DNA of 64,000 nt from JAVJUV01 sp047314965 (GTDB taxonomy: Bacteria; Pseudomonadota; Alphaproteobacteria; Rhodobacterales; Rhodobacteraceae): NCBI RefSeq assembly GCF_047314965.1, contig NZ_JBLBVK010000041.1:62001-126000 (forward strand). The letters run 5' to 3'. Positions 17,918 to 25,976 of the stretch are shown here, one piece after another; the stretch's first letter is position 1; each line of letters opens with the position of its first letter. A model generated the notes under the pieces. It saw nothing but the letters and a program-made list of their open reading frames with translations. It was not told the DNA's origin and searched no databases. A program made the translations under genes and the position numbers.

Positions 17918-19126
17918 ATGAGCGGCATTGTCATCGTCGGAGCGGGTCAGGCGGGCGCCACGCTGGCTGAAACGTTGCGCTCCAAGGGGTTTGACGGGCC
18001 CGTCACCCTGGTCGGCGCCGAGGCCGATCTGCCCTACGAAAGGCCACCGCTCTCCAAGGCCTATCTCTTGGGCGACATGGCCCGGGAGCGGCTCTACCTG
18101 CGACCCGAGGCGATCTATTCCGAAAAGGATATCGTGCTGAAACTCGGACAGCCGGTCAGCCATCTGGATACCGCAGCAAAGACGGTGAAGGTGGGGGGCG
18201 AGGTTCTGTCCTATGACCAGCTGGCGCTGACAACGGGGTCTGTACCTAACCGGCTGCCGGCGGCGATCGGGGGCGATCTGGAGCATGTCTTCACCGTCCG
18301 GTCGCTGGCCGACATCGACCGGATGCGGCCGTTCTTTGCGCGGAATGCCCGCGTTCTGGTGGTGGGCGGTGGCTATATCGGGCTGGAAGCGGCAGCCGTG
18401 GCCGCGAAACTTGGCTTGCAGGTCGTTCTTGTCGAGATGGCCGAGCGCATCCTCGGACGCGTTGCGGCCCCCGAGACCGCGGATGTAATCCGGGCCGCGC
18501 ATCAGGCGCATGGCGTCGATATCCGCGAGGGCGTCGGGCTGGAGCGGCTTCTTGGCGAGGACGGCGTGGTCACCGGTGCGCGGCTGACTGACGGGAGCGA
18601 ACTGGCCGTCGATTTCGTCATCGTCGGCACCGGGATCCGCCCCGATACGCGGCTGGCCGAAGAGGCGGGTATAGGCTGTGACAACGGAATAGCGGTCGAC
18701 GAGATGGGCCGGACCAGCGCGTCCGACGTCTGGGCCGCGGGAGACTGCGCCTCATTTCCCTACAAGGGCGGGCGTTTGCGGCTGGAATCGGTGCAGAACG
18801 CCATTGACCAGGCCCAGGCCGTCGCCGCGAACATGCTGGGGGCCGGAGTGCCCTATCTGCCCTATCCGTGGTTCTGGTCGGACCAATACGATCTGAAGCT
18901 GCAGATCGCCGGTCTCAACACGGGCTACGACCGGATCGTGGTTCGCAAGACGGATGACGCGGTCAGTCACTGGTATTTCAGGGGAGACACCTTCCTTGCC
19001 GTCGACGCGGTGAACGCGCCGCGGGATTACATGGTGGGCAAGCGACTTCTGGAGATGGGGCGGAGCGTGGCCCCAGAGGTCGTTGCCGATCCCGACGCGA
19101 ACCTGAAAGCGCTTCTGAAGCCGTGA
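17918..19126 (+). CDS. NAD(P)/FAD-dependent oxidoreductase, ferredoxin/rubredoxin reductase type
   Basis: 402-aa flavoprotein of the class found with cytochrome P450 and dioxygenase systems (putidaredoxin- or rhodocoxin-reductase-like). FAD-binding motif GAGQAGATLAETL lies at the N-terminus, the LPYERPPLSKAYL segment near residue 45, NAD(P)H-binding GGGYIGLEAAAVA near 150, and the second FAD contact VWAAGDCAS near 270. The C-terminal reductase domain has YPWFWSDQYDLKLQIAGL. No ferredoxin or P450 gene adjoins it. Overlaps rsmD by 4 bp (GTGA). Confidence 0.9.
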   Translation: MSGIVIVGAGQAGATLAETLRSKGFDGPVTLVGAEADLPYERPPLSKAYLLGDMARERLYLRPEAIYSEKDIVLKLGQPVSHLDTAAKTVKVGGEVLSYDQLALTTGSVPNRLPAAIGGDLEHVFTVRSLADIDRMRPFFARNARVLVVGGGYIGLEAAAVAAKLGLQVVLVEMAERILGRVAAPETADVIRAAHQAHGVDIREGVGLERLLGEDGVVTGARLTDGSELAVDFVIVGTGIRPDTRLAEEAGIGCDNGIAVDEMGRTSASDVWAAGDCASFPYKGGRLRLESVQNAIDQAQAVAANMLGAGVPYLPYPWFWSDQYDLKLQIAGLNTGYDRIVVRKTDDAVSHWYFRGDTFLAVDAVNAPRDYMVGKRLLEMGRSVAPEVVADPDANLKALLKP

Positions 19127-19686
19127 GGATCGTCGGCGGACGCATGAAGGGTCTGGGCCTGGCCTCGGTCGGGAAGGGCGACCCTGGCCGTGCGCTGCGC
19201 CCGACCTCGGACCGGGTGCGTGAAAGCCTGTTCAACCTTCTGGAACATGGAGGCTTTGGCGATCCGGTGCCCGGTGCCGTGGTCCTGGACGTGTTCGCCG
19301 GAACCGGCGCTCTCGGGCTGGAGGCCCTCAGCCGGGGGGCGGCGCAGGTCAGTTTCATCGAAGACGGTCGGGTGGCGCTTGGTCTGCTTGCGGAGAACAT
19401 CCGCAAGGCGCGGGCCGAGGCGGACTGCCGGGTGATCCGGCGCAGCGCTCTGAAACCGGGCGCGCTGGCAGGCGAGGCGGCGAGTCTGGTCTTTCTCGAT
19501 CCGCCCTATGGCAAGTCGCTGGGTCAGAAGGCGCTGGAGGCCTTGCGGGCCGGCGGATGGATCGCGCCGGGTGCGCTGGTGATCTGGGAAGAACGCGGCG
19601 CCCAGGAGGCGCCGGAGGGGTTCCGGGCGATCGAAACCCGGGGCTACGGCGAGACGGTCATCACGCTTTTGCGGGCGGAAGCCTGA
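19123..19686 (+). CDS. rsmD: 16S rRNA (guanine(966)-N(2))-methyltransferase RsmD
   Basis: 187-aa methyltransferase that modifies G966 of 16S rRNA in the small subunit. N-terminal RIVGGRMKGLGL and RPTSDRVRESLFNLL are family signatures. The SAM loop is VLDVFAGTGALGLEALSRG (about residues 57-75) and the catalytic motif is VFLDPPYGKS near 125. Start is GTG 19123 overlapping the previous stop (GTGA), so it is translated from the same mRNA as the reductase. Confidence 0.95.
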   Translation: MRIVGGRMKGLGLASVGKGDPGRALRPTSDRVRESLFNLLEHGGFGDPVPGAVVLDVFAGTGALGLEALSRGAAQVSFIEDGRVALGLLAENIRKARAEADCRVIRRSALKPGALAGEAASLVFLDPPYGKSLGQKALEALRAGGWIAPGALVIWEERGAQEAPEGFRAIETRGYGETVITLLRAEA

Positions 19687-19815
19687 CAGGACAACGTTCC
19701 TTATTTTGTGCTCCGCAAACCAAATGCGTAAATTTTCATCTTCTTGTGGTAGAGTGGGTCACCGCCGCGAGCGCATGGGACGTGCCGGTTCGGCGTCACA
19801 GGGGGGTGAATAACA

Positions 19816-20244
19816 ATGTCCGAAACTCAGCAAGGGACGTGCTTTTGCGGTGCGGTCGAGGTCGAAGTGACCGGGGCGCCCGAGGCGATGGGGTATTGCC
19901 ACTGTGAATCCTGCCGGTCGTGGTCGGCCGGTCCGGTCAACGCATTCACGCTGTTCAAGAACGAGAATGTGCGCGTGACCAAGGGTGAGGAATATCTGGG
20001 TCACTTCATGAAGACCGAGCGCAGCGATCGCCAGTTCTGCACCAAGTGCGGCGGCCATGTCATGACCTATCATCCGCTTTGGGGCCTGATGGACGTCTAT
20101 GCGGCGACCATCCCGACCCAGACCTTCACGCCGGGTGTGCACGTGCACTATGCCGAGACCGTTTTGCCGATGGCGGACGGTCTTCCGAAGATGAAGGATA
20201 TTCCCGCCGAGATGGGCGGCAGCGGAGTGACCCTTCCCGAGTAG
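19816..20244 (+). CDS. GFA family protein (glutathione-dependent formaldehyde-activating fold)
   Basis: 142-aa zinc-binding protein of the GFA/CENP-V fold. Metal-ligand cysteines appear in order: CFCGAVEVEV at residue about 9, CHCESCRSW near 30, and CTKCGGH near 75. The family is named for glutathione-dependent formaldehyde activation, but most members have no proven reaction. Start follows AGGGGGGTG at a usual distance. The following 282 bp to the LacI gene contain no convincing gene or hairpin. Confidence 0.9.
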   Translation: MSETQQGTCFCGAVEVEVTGAPEAMGYCHCESCRSWSAGPVNAFTLFKNENVRVTKGEEYLGHFMKTERSDRQFCTKCGGHVMTYHPLWGLMDVYAATIPTQTFTPGVHVHYAETVLPMADGLPKMKDIPAEMGGSGVTLPE

Positions 20245-20526
20245 TGGCCTGAAGTCCGGGCGGCCGGTGTCGCGCGGTCCGCGTGAACGTCGTAGCATGT
20301 GCGCATGGATCGCGCTTTGCCTGGCAGATGGGTTGTCGAAGACCCGGTGGAGAGGCCTTGCCCGCGCCCACGCATGGCGGCGGACTGGCCGCTTGTGAGC
20401 GATATCCTGTCCTGCCGCGCCGGGGTCCCGGAGCATCTGATCGGTTGGCGAAGGGCCGCGGAGCGGGCGTCGCCGGAGCCATCGGCCTGCGCGGAAGTCA
20501 GCGATTTGCCGGACTGAGGCGTTGCG

Positions 20527-21531
20527 TCAGAGGCCGAGTTCAATCTTGGGTGTGAACGTGATCCGACGGCCCGTCTCGCGGTCATCGCCGCCGCCCGAGG
20601 TCAGGATGATCCGAGCGGCTTCGGCTCCGATCTCGCGCCTGGGCGTGATCGTCGTTGCGACGGGGACGGGAAGGTTCTCCACGAATTCGAGGCCGTTGAA
20701 ACCGGCGATCAGGACCTGCTCCGGCACAGGCACGCCGCTTGCGATGCAGTGATAGGCGCAGCCGGCTGCCACATCGTCGTTCGAAGTGTAGATGCAGTCC
20801 AGGTCGGGCGCCTCGGCGAGGAGGCTTTTTGTCAGGGCGCGGCCTGCCCCAGTGGTGGACAAGGTCTCGCGGGTCTTCGTTGCCCGGAACGCCAACCCGT
20901 GGCGGGAGAGCGTCTCGGTGAAGCCAGCGAGACGCTTTCGGGCGCGGGTGTCCCGTTCGAGGCCGCAGCCGGCATAGCCGAAGGCACGGCGCCCTGACCT
21001 GATGAGGGCCTCCGCCATCGCGGCGCCTGCCGCATGGTGCGAGAGGCCGACGCAGGCATCCACCGGGTCGCCATCGAGGTCCATGATCTGCACCACAGGT
21101 ATGTCCGCGGCCGCCAGCAGGCGCCGGGTTTCCTGCGGCTGGTCGAGGCCCGTCACGATCAGACCGGAGGGGTTCCACGAGAGCATGTTCCGGATCACGT
21201 CGTATTCGCGTTCGGGGTCATAGTCGGTGGTTCCGAACACGGGCTGCATGCCGCTGCCCGCAATCGCGGCAGCAATCCCGGAGAGAACCTCGGCGAAGAC
21301 GATGTTCGTCAGGCCGGGCACGACCACGCCAATCAGATTGGAACGCCTGCTGGAGAGCGACATCGCAAGATGATTGCCCACATAGCCGATGTCGCGCGCG
21401 GCCTTCTGCACTTTGTCGATACTGGATCGCGAGACGTCGCTGGCACCGCGCAGGGCGCGGGATGCCGTCATCTTGCTGACTCCGGCGGCAGCGGCCACGT
21501 CGGCAAGTGTCGCTCTCTTCGCGGTGGTCAC
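20527..21531 (-). CDS. LacI family transcriptional regulator of the tetronate operon
   Basis: 334-aa LacI/GalR repressor. The helix-turn-helix is at the N-terminus (RATLADVAAAAGVSKMTASRAL, residues about 6-27), followed by the hinge and a periplasmic-binding-protein-like sensor (NLIGVVVPGLTNIVFAEVL onward). I start at GTG 21531: the longer frame to 21612 would read through the tandem palindromes that look like its operator. It is divergent from ltnD and is the probable repressor of the L-threonate/tetronate genes, with a pathway intermediate or substrate as inducer (inference). Confidence 0.9.
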   Translation of the reverse strand: MTTAKRATLADVAAAAGVSKMTASRALRGASDVSRSSIDKVQKAARDIGYVGNHLAMSLSSRRSNLIGVVVPGLTNIVFAEVLSGIAAAIAGSGMQPVFGTTDYDPEREYDVIRNMLSWNPSGLIVTGLDQPQETRRLLAAADIPVVQIMDLDGDPVDACVGLSHHAAGAAMAEALIRSGRRAFGYAGCGLERDTRARKRLAGFTETLSRHGLAFRATKTRETLSTTGAGRALTKSLLAEAPDLDCIYTSNDDVAAGCAYHCIASGVPVPEQVLIAGFNGLEFVENLPVPVATTITPRREIGAEAARIILTSGGGDDRETGRRITFTPKIELGL

Positions 21532-21582
21532 GTGTGTCCGGTCCGTTCTGGCGGTTGGGAAATTGACTCTGAGTACGGGTTT

Positions 21583-21609
21583 CGGTATCGATACCGGTAT
21601 CGGTACCGG
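21583..21609. promoter_or_regulatory. Tandem LacI-type operator palindromes
   Basis: CGGTATCGATACCG (21583-21596) is a perfect 14-bp palindrome with the central CG typical of LacI-family operators. It overlaps a second, near-perfect copy CGGTATCGGTACCG (21595-21608), shifted by 12 bp. Both lie in the 122-bp divergent region between the LacI gene and ltnD, placing them to control both promoters. Confidence 0.75.
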
Positions 21610-21653
21610 CAATCTGTTGCCAGGTCAAGAATCACATCCGTGGAGTGGGGGAA

Positions 21654-22556
21654 ATGTCAGAAAAAGCGAAGATTGCCATCATTGGGCTGGGGTCCATGGG
21701 ATATGGCATGGCCCGGTCCTGTCTGCGTGCGGGTCTGTTGACGCATGGCTATGACGTTGTCGCGGCGCAAATGGACAGGTTCCGTGCCGAAGGCGGCGCA
21801 GAGGGAGCGATGGTCGACGTCGCGGCGACCCTCGACGCGGTGGTCGTGGTGGTACTGAATGCGGCTCAGACCGAGGACGTTCTGTTCGGTGAGGCAGGGG
21901 TCGTTCCGCTCCTGCGCAAGGGGGCCGTTGTTCTGGCTTGTGCCACTGTCCCTCCGGAATTCGCCCGCAGGATGGAAGCCCGGTGCCGCGACTTCGGCGT
22001 GCACTACCTGGACGCGCCGATCTCGGGCGGCTCGAAGAAGGCCGCGGCGGGGGCTCTCTCGGTCATGGCCGCGGGCTCGCCGGAGGCCTTTGACGCGGCG
22101 CGCCCGGTGCTGGACGCCACCGCCGAGACGGTCTTCGAACTGGGCGATGAAGCCGGGGCCGGGTCGGCGATGAAAGCCGTCAACCAGTTGCTGGCCGGGG
22201 TGCACATAGCGGCCATGGCCGAAGCGCTGACCTTCGGGATGACGCAGGGTGTTTCGCCGGCAAAATTCCTGGAGGTGATCAGCAAATGCGCGGGCACGAG
22301 CTGGATGCTGGAGAACCGCGCGCCCCATGTCGTGACCGGGGATTACACGCCGCACAGCCAGGTGAACATCTGGCCGAAGGATCTTGGTATCGTGCTGGAC
22401 ATCGCGCGGACGGCGAAGTTCAGTGCTCCGATCACGGCGGCGGCGATGCAGCAATTCGTGGCGGCTGCCGGGATGGGGTTCGGGCATGAGGACGATGCGG
22501 CCGTGGCCAAGGTCTATGCCCGAAACGTGGGTCTGACATTGCCGGGAGAAGACTGA
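21654..22556 (+). CDS. ltnD: L-threonate dehydrogenase
   Basis: 300-aa 3-hydroxyisobutyrate-dehydrogenase-family enzyme that oxidises L-threonate to 2-oxo-tetronate with NAD. The Rossmann motif is IIGLGSMGYGMARS, the substrate segment is DAPISGGSKKAAAGALSVMAAG and the catalytic Lys lies in GSAMKAVNQLLAGVH. Assignment to LtnD rather than a generic beta-hydroxyacid dehydrogenase rests on the neighbours, which supply the rest of the pathway in order. Start is ATG 21654 after GGAGTGGGGG; a GTG three codons earlier is possible. Overlaps otnK by one base. Confidence 0.9.
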   Translation: MSEKAKIAIIGLGSMGYGMARSCLRAGLLTHGYDVVAAQMDRFRAEGGAEGAMVDVAATLDAVVVVVLNAAQTEDVLFGEAGVVPLLRKGAVVLACATVPPEFARRMEARCRDFGVHYLDAPISGGSKKAAAGALSVMAAGSPEAFDAARPVLDATAETVFELGDEAGAGSAMKAVNQLLAGVHIAAMAEALTFGMTQGVSPAKFLEVISKCAGTSWMLENRAPHVVTGDYTPHSQVNIWPKDLGIVLDIARTAKFSAPITAAAMQQFVAAAGMGFGHEDDAAVAKVYARNVGLTLPGED

Positions 22557-23794
22557 TGCTGCTGGGATGTATCGGCGACGATTTCACGGGGTCCAGCGAT
22601 CTGGCCAATACGCTGGCCAAGCAGGGGATGCGCACGGTTCAGTATACCGGCGTTCCGGACGGACCTGCCGCTGCGGATGTCCAGGCCGGTGTCGTTGCCC
22701 TGAAGTCCCGTTCCATCGAGCCCGGCAAGGCGGTGGCGCAGTCGCTGGCGGCCCTGGAGTGGCTGCGGGCACAGGGTTGCGAGCAGATCTTCTTCAAGTA
22801 TTGCTCGACCTTCGATTCCACGCGCGAGGGCAATATCGGCCCCGTCGCCGATGCGCTGGCCGAGGCCTTGGATGCCCACAAGGTTATTGTCTGTCCCGCC
22901 TTTCCGGGAACGGGACGATCGATCTATCAGGGCCACTTGTTCGTGAATGACCGGCTTCTGAACGAGTCCGGCATGCAGAACCACCCGCTGACGCCGATGA
23001 CGGATGCCGATATCCGTCGCTGGCTGGCGTACCAGACGCGGTACGAGGTCGGGCATGTGGCGGCACGCGATGTCTTTGCCGGGGCCGGGCAGATCGCCGA
23101 GGCGCTTGAGCGCGAGCATCTTGCGGGCAAGAGGCATATCGTTGTGGATGCGATCCGGGACGCGGATCTGGTCGAGATCGGACGGGCGGCGAAGGGATTG
23201 CCGCTGATCACCGGCGGATCGGGGGTGGCGCTGGGACTGCCTGCGAATTTCGGCTGCACCGCCGCCGAGGTTCCGTGGACGGGGCAGGGCGGGAAGAGCG
23301 TCGTCCTGTCCGGCTCCTGCTCTGTCGCGACGCGTGCGCAGGTGGCTCGGCACGCGGCGAGTTATCCGGCGCGCGAGATCGTGGCGGCTGAGGTGATCGA
23401 GGGCCGGTTGACGGCGCGGGAGATTGCGGACTGGCTTCTGGCGGGCGAGGGCGTGCCGCTGGCCTACAGTTCGGCCGATCCGGCGGCGGTCGCCGAGGTT
23501 CAGGCGGCATATGGGCGCGAGCGGTCCGCCGACGCGCTGGAGGCGTTCTTCGCCGAGGTGGCCCGTCTTGTGGTGGCAGGCGGCGCGACGCGCGTCATCA
23601 CCGCGGGCGGCGAGACCTCGGGTGCCGTGGTCGAAGGGCTGGGTCTGACGATGCTGGAGATCGGTCCCGAGATCGATCCGGGCGTGCCCGCCCTGCGGGC
23701 CGGACCCGATCTGGTGGTCGCGCTGAAATCGGGGAACTTCGGGGCGGAGGATTTCTTTGAGAAGGCGGACGCGGTGCTGGAGGGCAGGACATGA
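22556..23794 (+). CDS. otnK: 3-oxo-tetronate kinase
   Basis: 412-aa four-carbon acid sugar kinase (DUF1537 family). It phosphorylates 3-oxo-tetronate to the 4-phosphate with ATP. The N-terminal substrate domain starts with the hallmark GCIGDDFTGSSDLAN, followed by KYCSTFDSTREGNIGP and CPAFPGTGRSIYQGHLFV. The C-terminal nucleotide domain has VVLSGSCSVATRAQ and VITAGGETSGAVVEGL. Starts on the last base of ltnD and overlaps otnC by 4 bp, so the order ltnD-otnK-otnC-otnI is tightly coupled. Confidence 0.94.
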   Translation: MLLGCIGDDFTGSSDLANTLAKQGMRTVQYTGVPDGPAAADVQAGVVALKSRSIEPGKAVAQSLAALEWLRAQGCEQIFFKYCSTFDSTREGNIGPVADALAEALDAHKVIVCPAFPGTGRSIYQGHLFVNDRLLNESGMQNHPLTPMTDADIRRWLAYQTRYEVGHVAARDVFAGAGQIAEALEREHLAGKRHIVVDAIRDADLVEIGRAAKGLPLITGGSGVALGLPANFGCTAAEVPWTGQGGKSVVLSGSCSVATRAQVARHAASYPAREIVAAEVIEGRLTAREIADWLLAGEGVPLAYSSADPAAVAEVQAAYGRERSADALEAFFAEVARLVVAGGATRVITAGGETSGAVVEGLGLTMLEIGPEIDPGVPALRAGPDLVVALKSGNFGAEDFFEKADAVLEGRT

Positions 23795-24438
23795 CGGAAT
23801 CCGCGCTGCGCGAGCAAATCTGCCTTCTGGCCAAATCGCTGTTTGACCGGGGAATGACCCATGGCAGCACGGGCAACATCTCGGCCCGGACCGAGGATGG
23901 CGGCCTTCTGGTCTCGCCGACGGGAACCAGCTTCGGGCGGCTCGACCCTGGCCGTCTGTCGCGCTTCGATGCGAAGGGTAACCTGATCTCGGGGGACAAG
24001 CCGACCAAGGAGATGCCCCTGCATTCGGCGTTCTACGATACCCGCAGCACGGCCGGTGCGGTGGTGCATCTGCATTCCTGCCATTCGGTCGCGTGGTCGA
24101 TGATGCCCGAGGTCGACGCGGACGATTTCCTGCCGCCGCTGACGCCCTATGCGGTGATGAAGCTGGGCAAGGTGAAGCTGTTGCCGTTCTTCCTGCCGGG
24201 CGATCCGGCGATGGGCGAGGCCGTGCGCGGCCTTGCGGGCAAGCGCAGTGCGGTGATGCTGGCCAATCACGGGCCGGTGGTCGCGGGAAAGGACGTCGAG
24301 GCGGCCTGCAACGCGGTCGAGGAACTTGAAGAGACGGCGCGGCTGGCGATGATGCTGCGGGGCGTTGAGGCCCGGATGCTGACCGCCGAGCAGGTGCGCG
24401 CGGTCGTCACGAAATTCGATGTGGAGTGGGACGCATGA
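23791..24438 (+). CDS. otnC: 3-oxo-tetronate 4-phosphate decarboxylase
   Basis: 215-aa class II aldolase/adducin-fold enzyme. It decarboxylates 3-oxo-tetronate 4-phosphate to dihydroxyacetone phosphate. The pattern GSTGNISAR lies at residues 25-33 and SPTGTSFGRL at 42-51. The Glu of KEMPLHSA (74) and zinc ligands His93 and His95 (VVHLHSCHS) are present, with the third ligand in LANHGPVVAG. Four-bp overlaps with both neighbours. Its product feeds glycolysis/gluconeogenesis directly. Confidence 0.93.
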   Translation: MTESALREQICLLAKSLFDRGMTHGSTGNISARTEDGGLLVSPTGTSFGRLDPGRLSRFDAKGNLISGDKPTKEMPLHSAFYDTRSTAGAVVHLHSCHSVAWSMMPEVDADDFLPPLTPYAVMKLGKVKLLPFFLPGDPAMGEAVRGLAGKRSAVMLANHGPVVAGKDVEAACNAVEELEETARLAMMLRGVEARMLTAEQVRAVVTKFDVEWDA

Positions 24439-25199
24439 TCCGGTTTTCGGCCAACCTCGGGTTTCTCTGGGCGGATCGCCCTTTGCCGGACGCGATCCGC
24501 GCCGCGAAGGCTGCCGGTTTCGATGCCGTCGAGTGCCACTGGCCCTATGACGTCCCATCCGAAGAGGTGGTCGCTGCTCTGGATGAGACCGGACTTCCTA
24601 TGCTGGGGCTGAACACGCGGCGGGGTGACGTGGCGGCGGGCGACAATGGCCTTCTGGCGCTACCGGGCCGCGAGGTCGAGGCGCGCGCTGCGATCGACGA
24701 GGCGATCGCCTATGGCGCGCGGGTGGGTGCGGGCAAGGTCCATGTCATGGCCGGGTTCAGCGAGGGCGACGAGGCGCGGGCGTGCTACGAGGCCAACCTG
24801 CGCTATGCCTGCGAACAGGGCGCGGTTCATGGCATGACGATGCTGATCGAGCCGCTGAACCGGCACGATGCGCCGGGCTATTTCCTGAAGACGACCTCGC
24901 AGGCGAAGGAGATCATCGAGAGCGTTGGAGCCCCCAATCTGAAACTGATGTTCGACTGCTACCACGTGGGCCGGACCGAGGGGGATATCGTCACCCGCCT
25001 CGGGGAGCTTTTGCCGATCATCGGGCATATCCAGTTCGCCTCGGTTCCCGACCGCGGTGCGCCGGATCATGGCGAGATCAATTATCGGATGGTGTTTTCC
25101 GCGATCGAGGCGCTGGGCTGGTCTGCACCCGTCGGCGCAGAGTACAAGCCCGGCGGCGAAACGGATGCCACCCTTGGGTGGTTGTCGGATTTCGGCTGA
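24435..25199 (+). CDS. otnI: 2-oxo-tetronate isomerase (hydroxypyruvate-isomerase-like)
   Basis: 254-aa TIM-barrel isomerase of the Hyi/OtnI group, which interconverts 2-oxo- and 3-oxo-tetronate between LtnD and OtnK. The N-terminus MIRFSANLGFLWADRPLPD and the metal-binding segments MLIEPLNRHDAPGYFL, LMFDCYHVGRTEGD and IGHIQFASVPDRGAPDHGE are characteristic. ATG 24435 overlaps the otnC stop. With this gene the operon encodes a full route from L-threonate to DHAP. Confidence 0.93.
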   Translation: MIRFSANLGFLWADRPLPDAIRAAKAAGFDAVECHWPYDVPSEEVVAALDETGLPMLGLNTRRGDVAAGDNGLLALPGREVEARAAIDEAIAYGARVGAGKVHVMAGFSEGDEARACYEANLRYACEQGAVHGMTMLIEPLNRHDAPGYFLKTTSQAKEIIESVGAPNLKLMFDCYHVGRTEGDIVTRLGELLPIIGHIQFASVPDRGAPDHGEINYRMVFSAIEALGWSAPVGAEYKPGGETDATLGWLSDFG

Positions 25200-25235
25200 G
25201 CGCACTTTCGGGCGCAATTGACCTGGCGCGCCATT

Positions 25236-25245
25236 TGTGATCACA
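25236..25245. promoter_or_regulatory. Palindrome TGTGATCACA, candidate GntR operator
   Basis: A perfect 10-bp palindrome ends 8 bp before the start codon of the GntR/FCD regulator, in the 54-bp gap after otnI. FCD-type GntR proteins often bind such short palindromes and repress their own gene. Position, not experiment, suggests autoregulation. Confidence 0.45.
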
Positions 25246-25253
25246 CTTGATCC

Positions 25254-25898
25254 ATGCTGAGCCGCGCCGCCGATCCGCTTCCTTCCGCACATGACAGGGT
25301 TTACCGGACCCTGCGGGCGACGATCATGCACGGGGAAATCGAGCCGGGTCGCTCGCTGACGCTGCGCGGGATCGGCAAGGAGTTTGGCGTCTCGATGACG
25401 CCGGCCCGCGAGGCCGTCCGGCGTCTGGTTGCGGAAGGCGCGCTGACGTTGTCGAGCTCGGGCCGGGTATCGACACCGGAGCTGACCAACGAGCGGATCG
25501 AGGAACTGGCGGCGCTGCGCGCGCTGATCGAAACGGAGCTTGCCAGCCGGGCGTTGCCGCGCGCGCACCTGGCGCTGATCGACCGGTTGCAGGCGATCAA
25601 TGGCACTATCGCCGAGGCCGTCAGCAAGGGCGACGCGGTGGCGTACATCAAGCGCAATCTCGAATTTCACCGCACGCTCTACCTGCGCGCCCAGGCTCCC
25701 GCCATGCTGGCCATGGCCGAAACCGTCTGGTTGCAGCTTGGGCCCACGATGCGGAAGCTCTACGGGCGGCTGAACCGGACCGAGGTGCCGGGGAACCACC
25801 GCCTGATCCTCGCGGCTTTGCGCGCCGGTGACGAGCCGGGCTTGCGCCTTGCGGTGCGGACGGATGTGACGCAGGGCCTTAGAATGCTGGCGGGTTAG
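25254..25898 (+). CDS. GntR family transcriptional regulator, FCD (FadR) subfamily
   Basis: 214-aa regulator with an N-terminal winged helix (VYRTLRATIMHGEIEPGRSLTLRGIGKEFGVSM split around residues 16-48, then TPAREAVRRLVAEGAL). The C-terminal FCD ligand-binding domain carries EELAALRALIETELASRA and the metal-site segments NLEFHRTLY and NHRLILAAL. It follows otnI at 54 bp in the same orientation and precedes an MFS carrier by 78 bp. Target may be the carrier, the tetronate operon or itself. Confidence 0.92.
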   Translation: MLSRAADPLPSAHDRVYRTLRATIMHGEIEPGRSLTLRGIGKEFGVSMTPAREAVRRLVAEGALTLSSSGRVSTPELTNERIEELAALRALIETELASRALPRAHLALIDRLQAINGTIAEAVSKGDAVAYIKRNLEFHRTLYLRAQAPAMLAMAETVWLQLGPTMRKLYGRLNRTEVPGNHRLILAALRAGDEPGLRLAVRTDVTQGLRMLAG

Positions 25899-25976
25899 CG
25901 TCTCTTCAGTATACCTGATCCGATCCATCAGTATTTCGCGATTGACGAGACGCTGCCGAAGGGCGCAACTCGCGAC

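Noticed and set aside
20245..20526. Short plus-strand frames (72-90 codons) between the GFA gene and the LacI gene
   Set aside because: No ribosome site, no similarity to known families and composition typical of chance frames in GC-rich DNA.
25899..25972. Inverted repeat AGCGTCTC ... GAGACGCT after the GntR gene
   Set aside because: The loop is over 40 bases and no T-run follows; too weak to call a terminator or operator.
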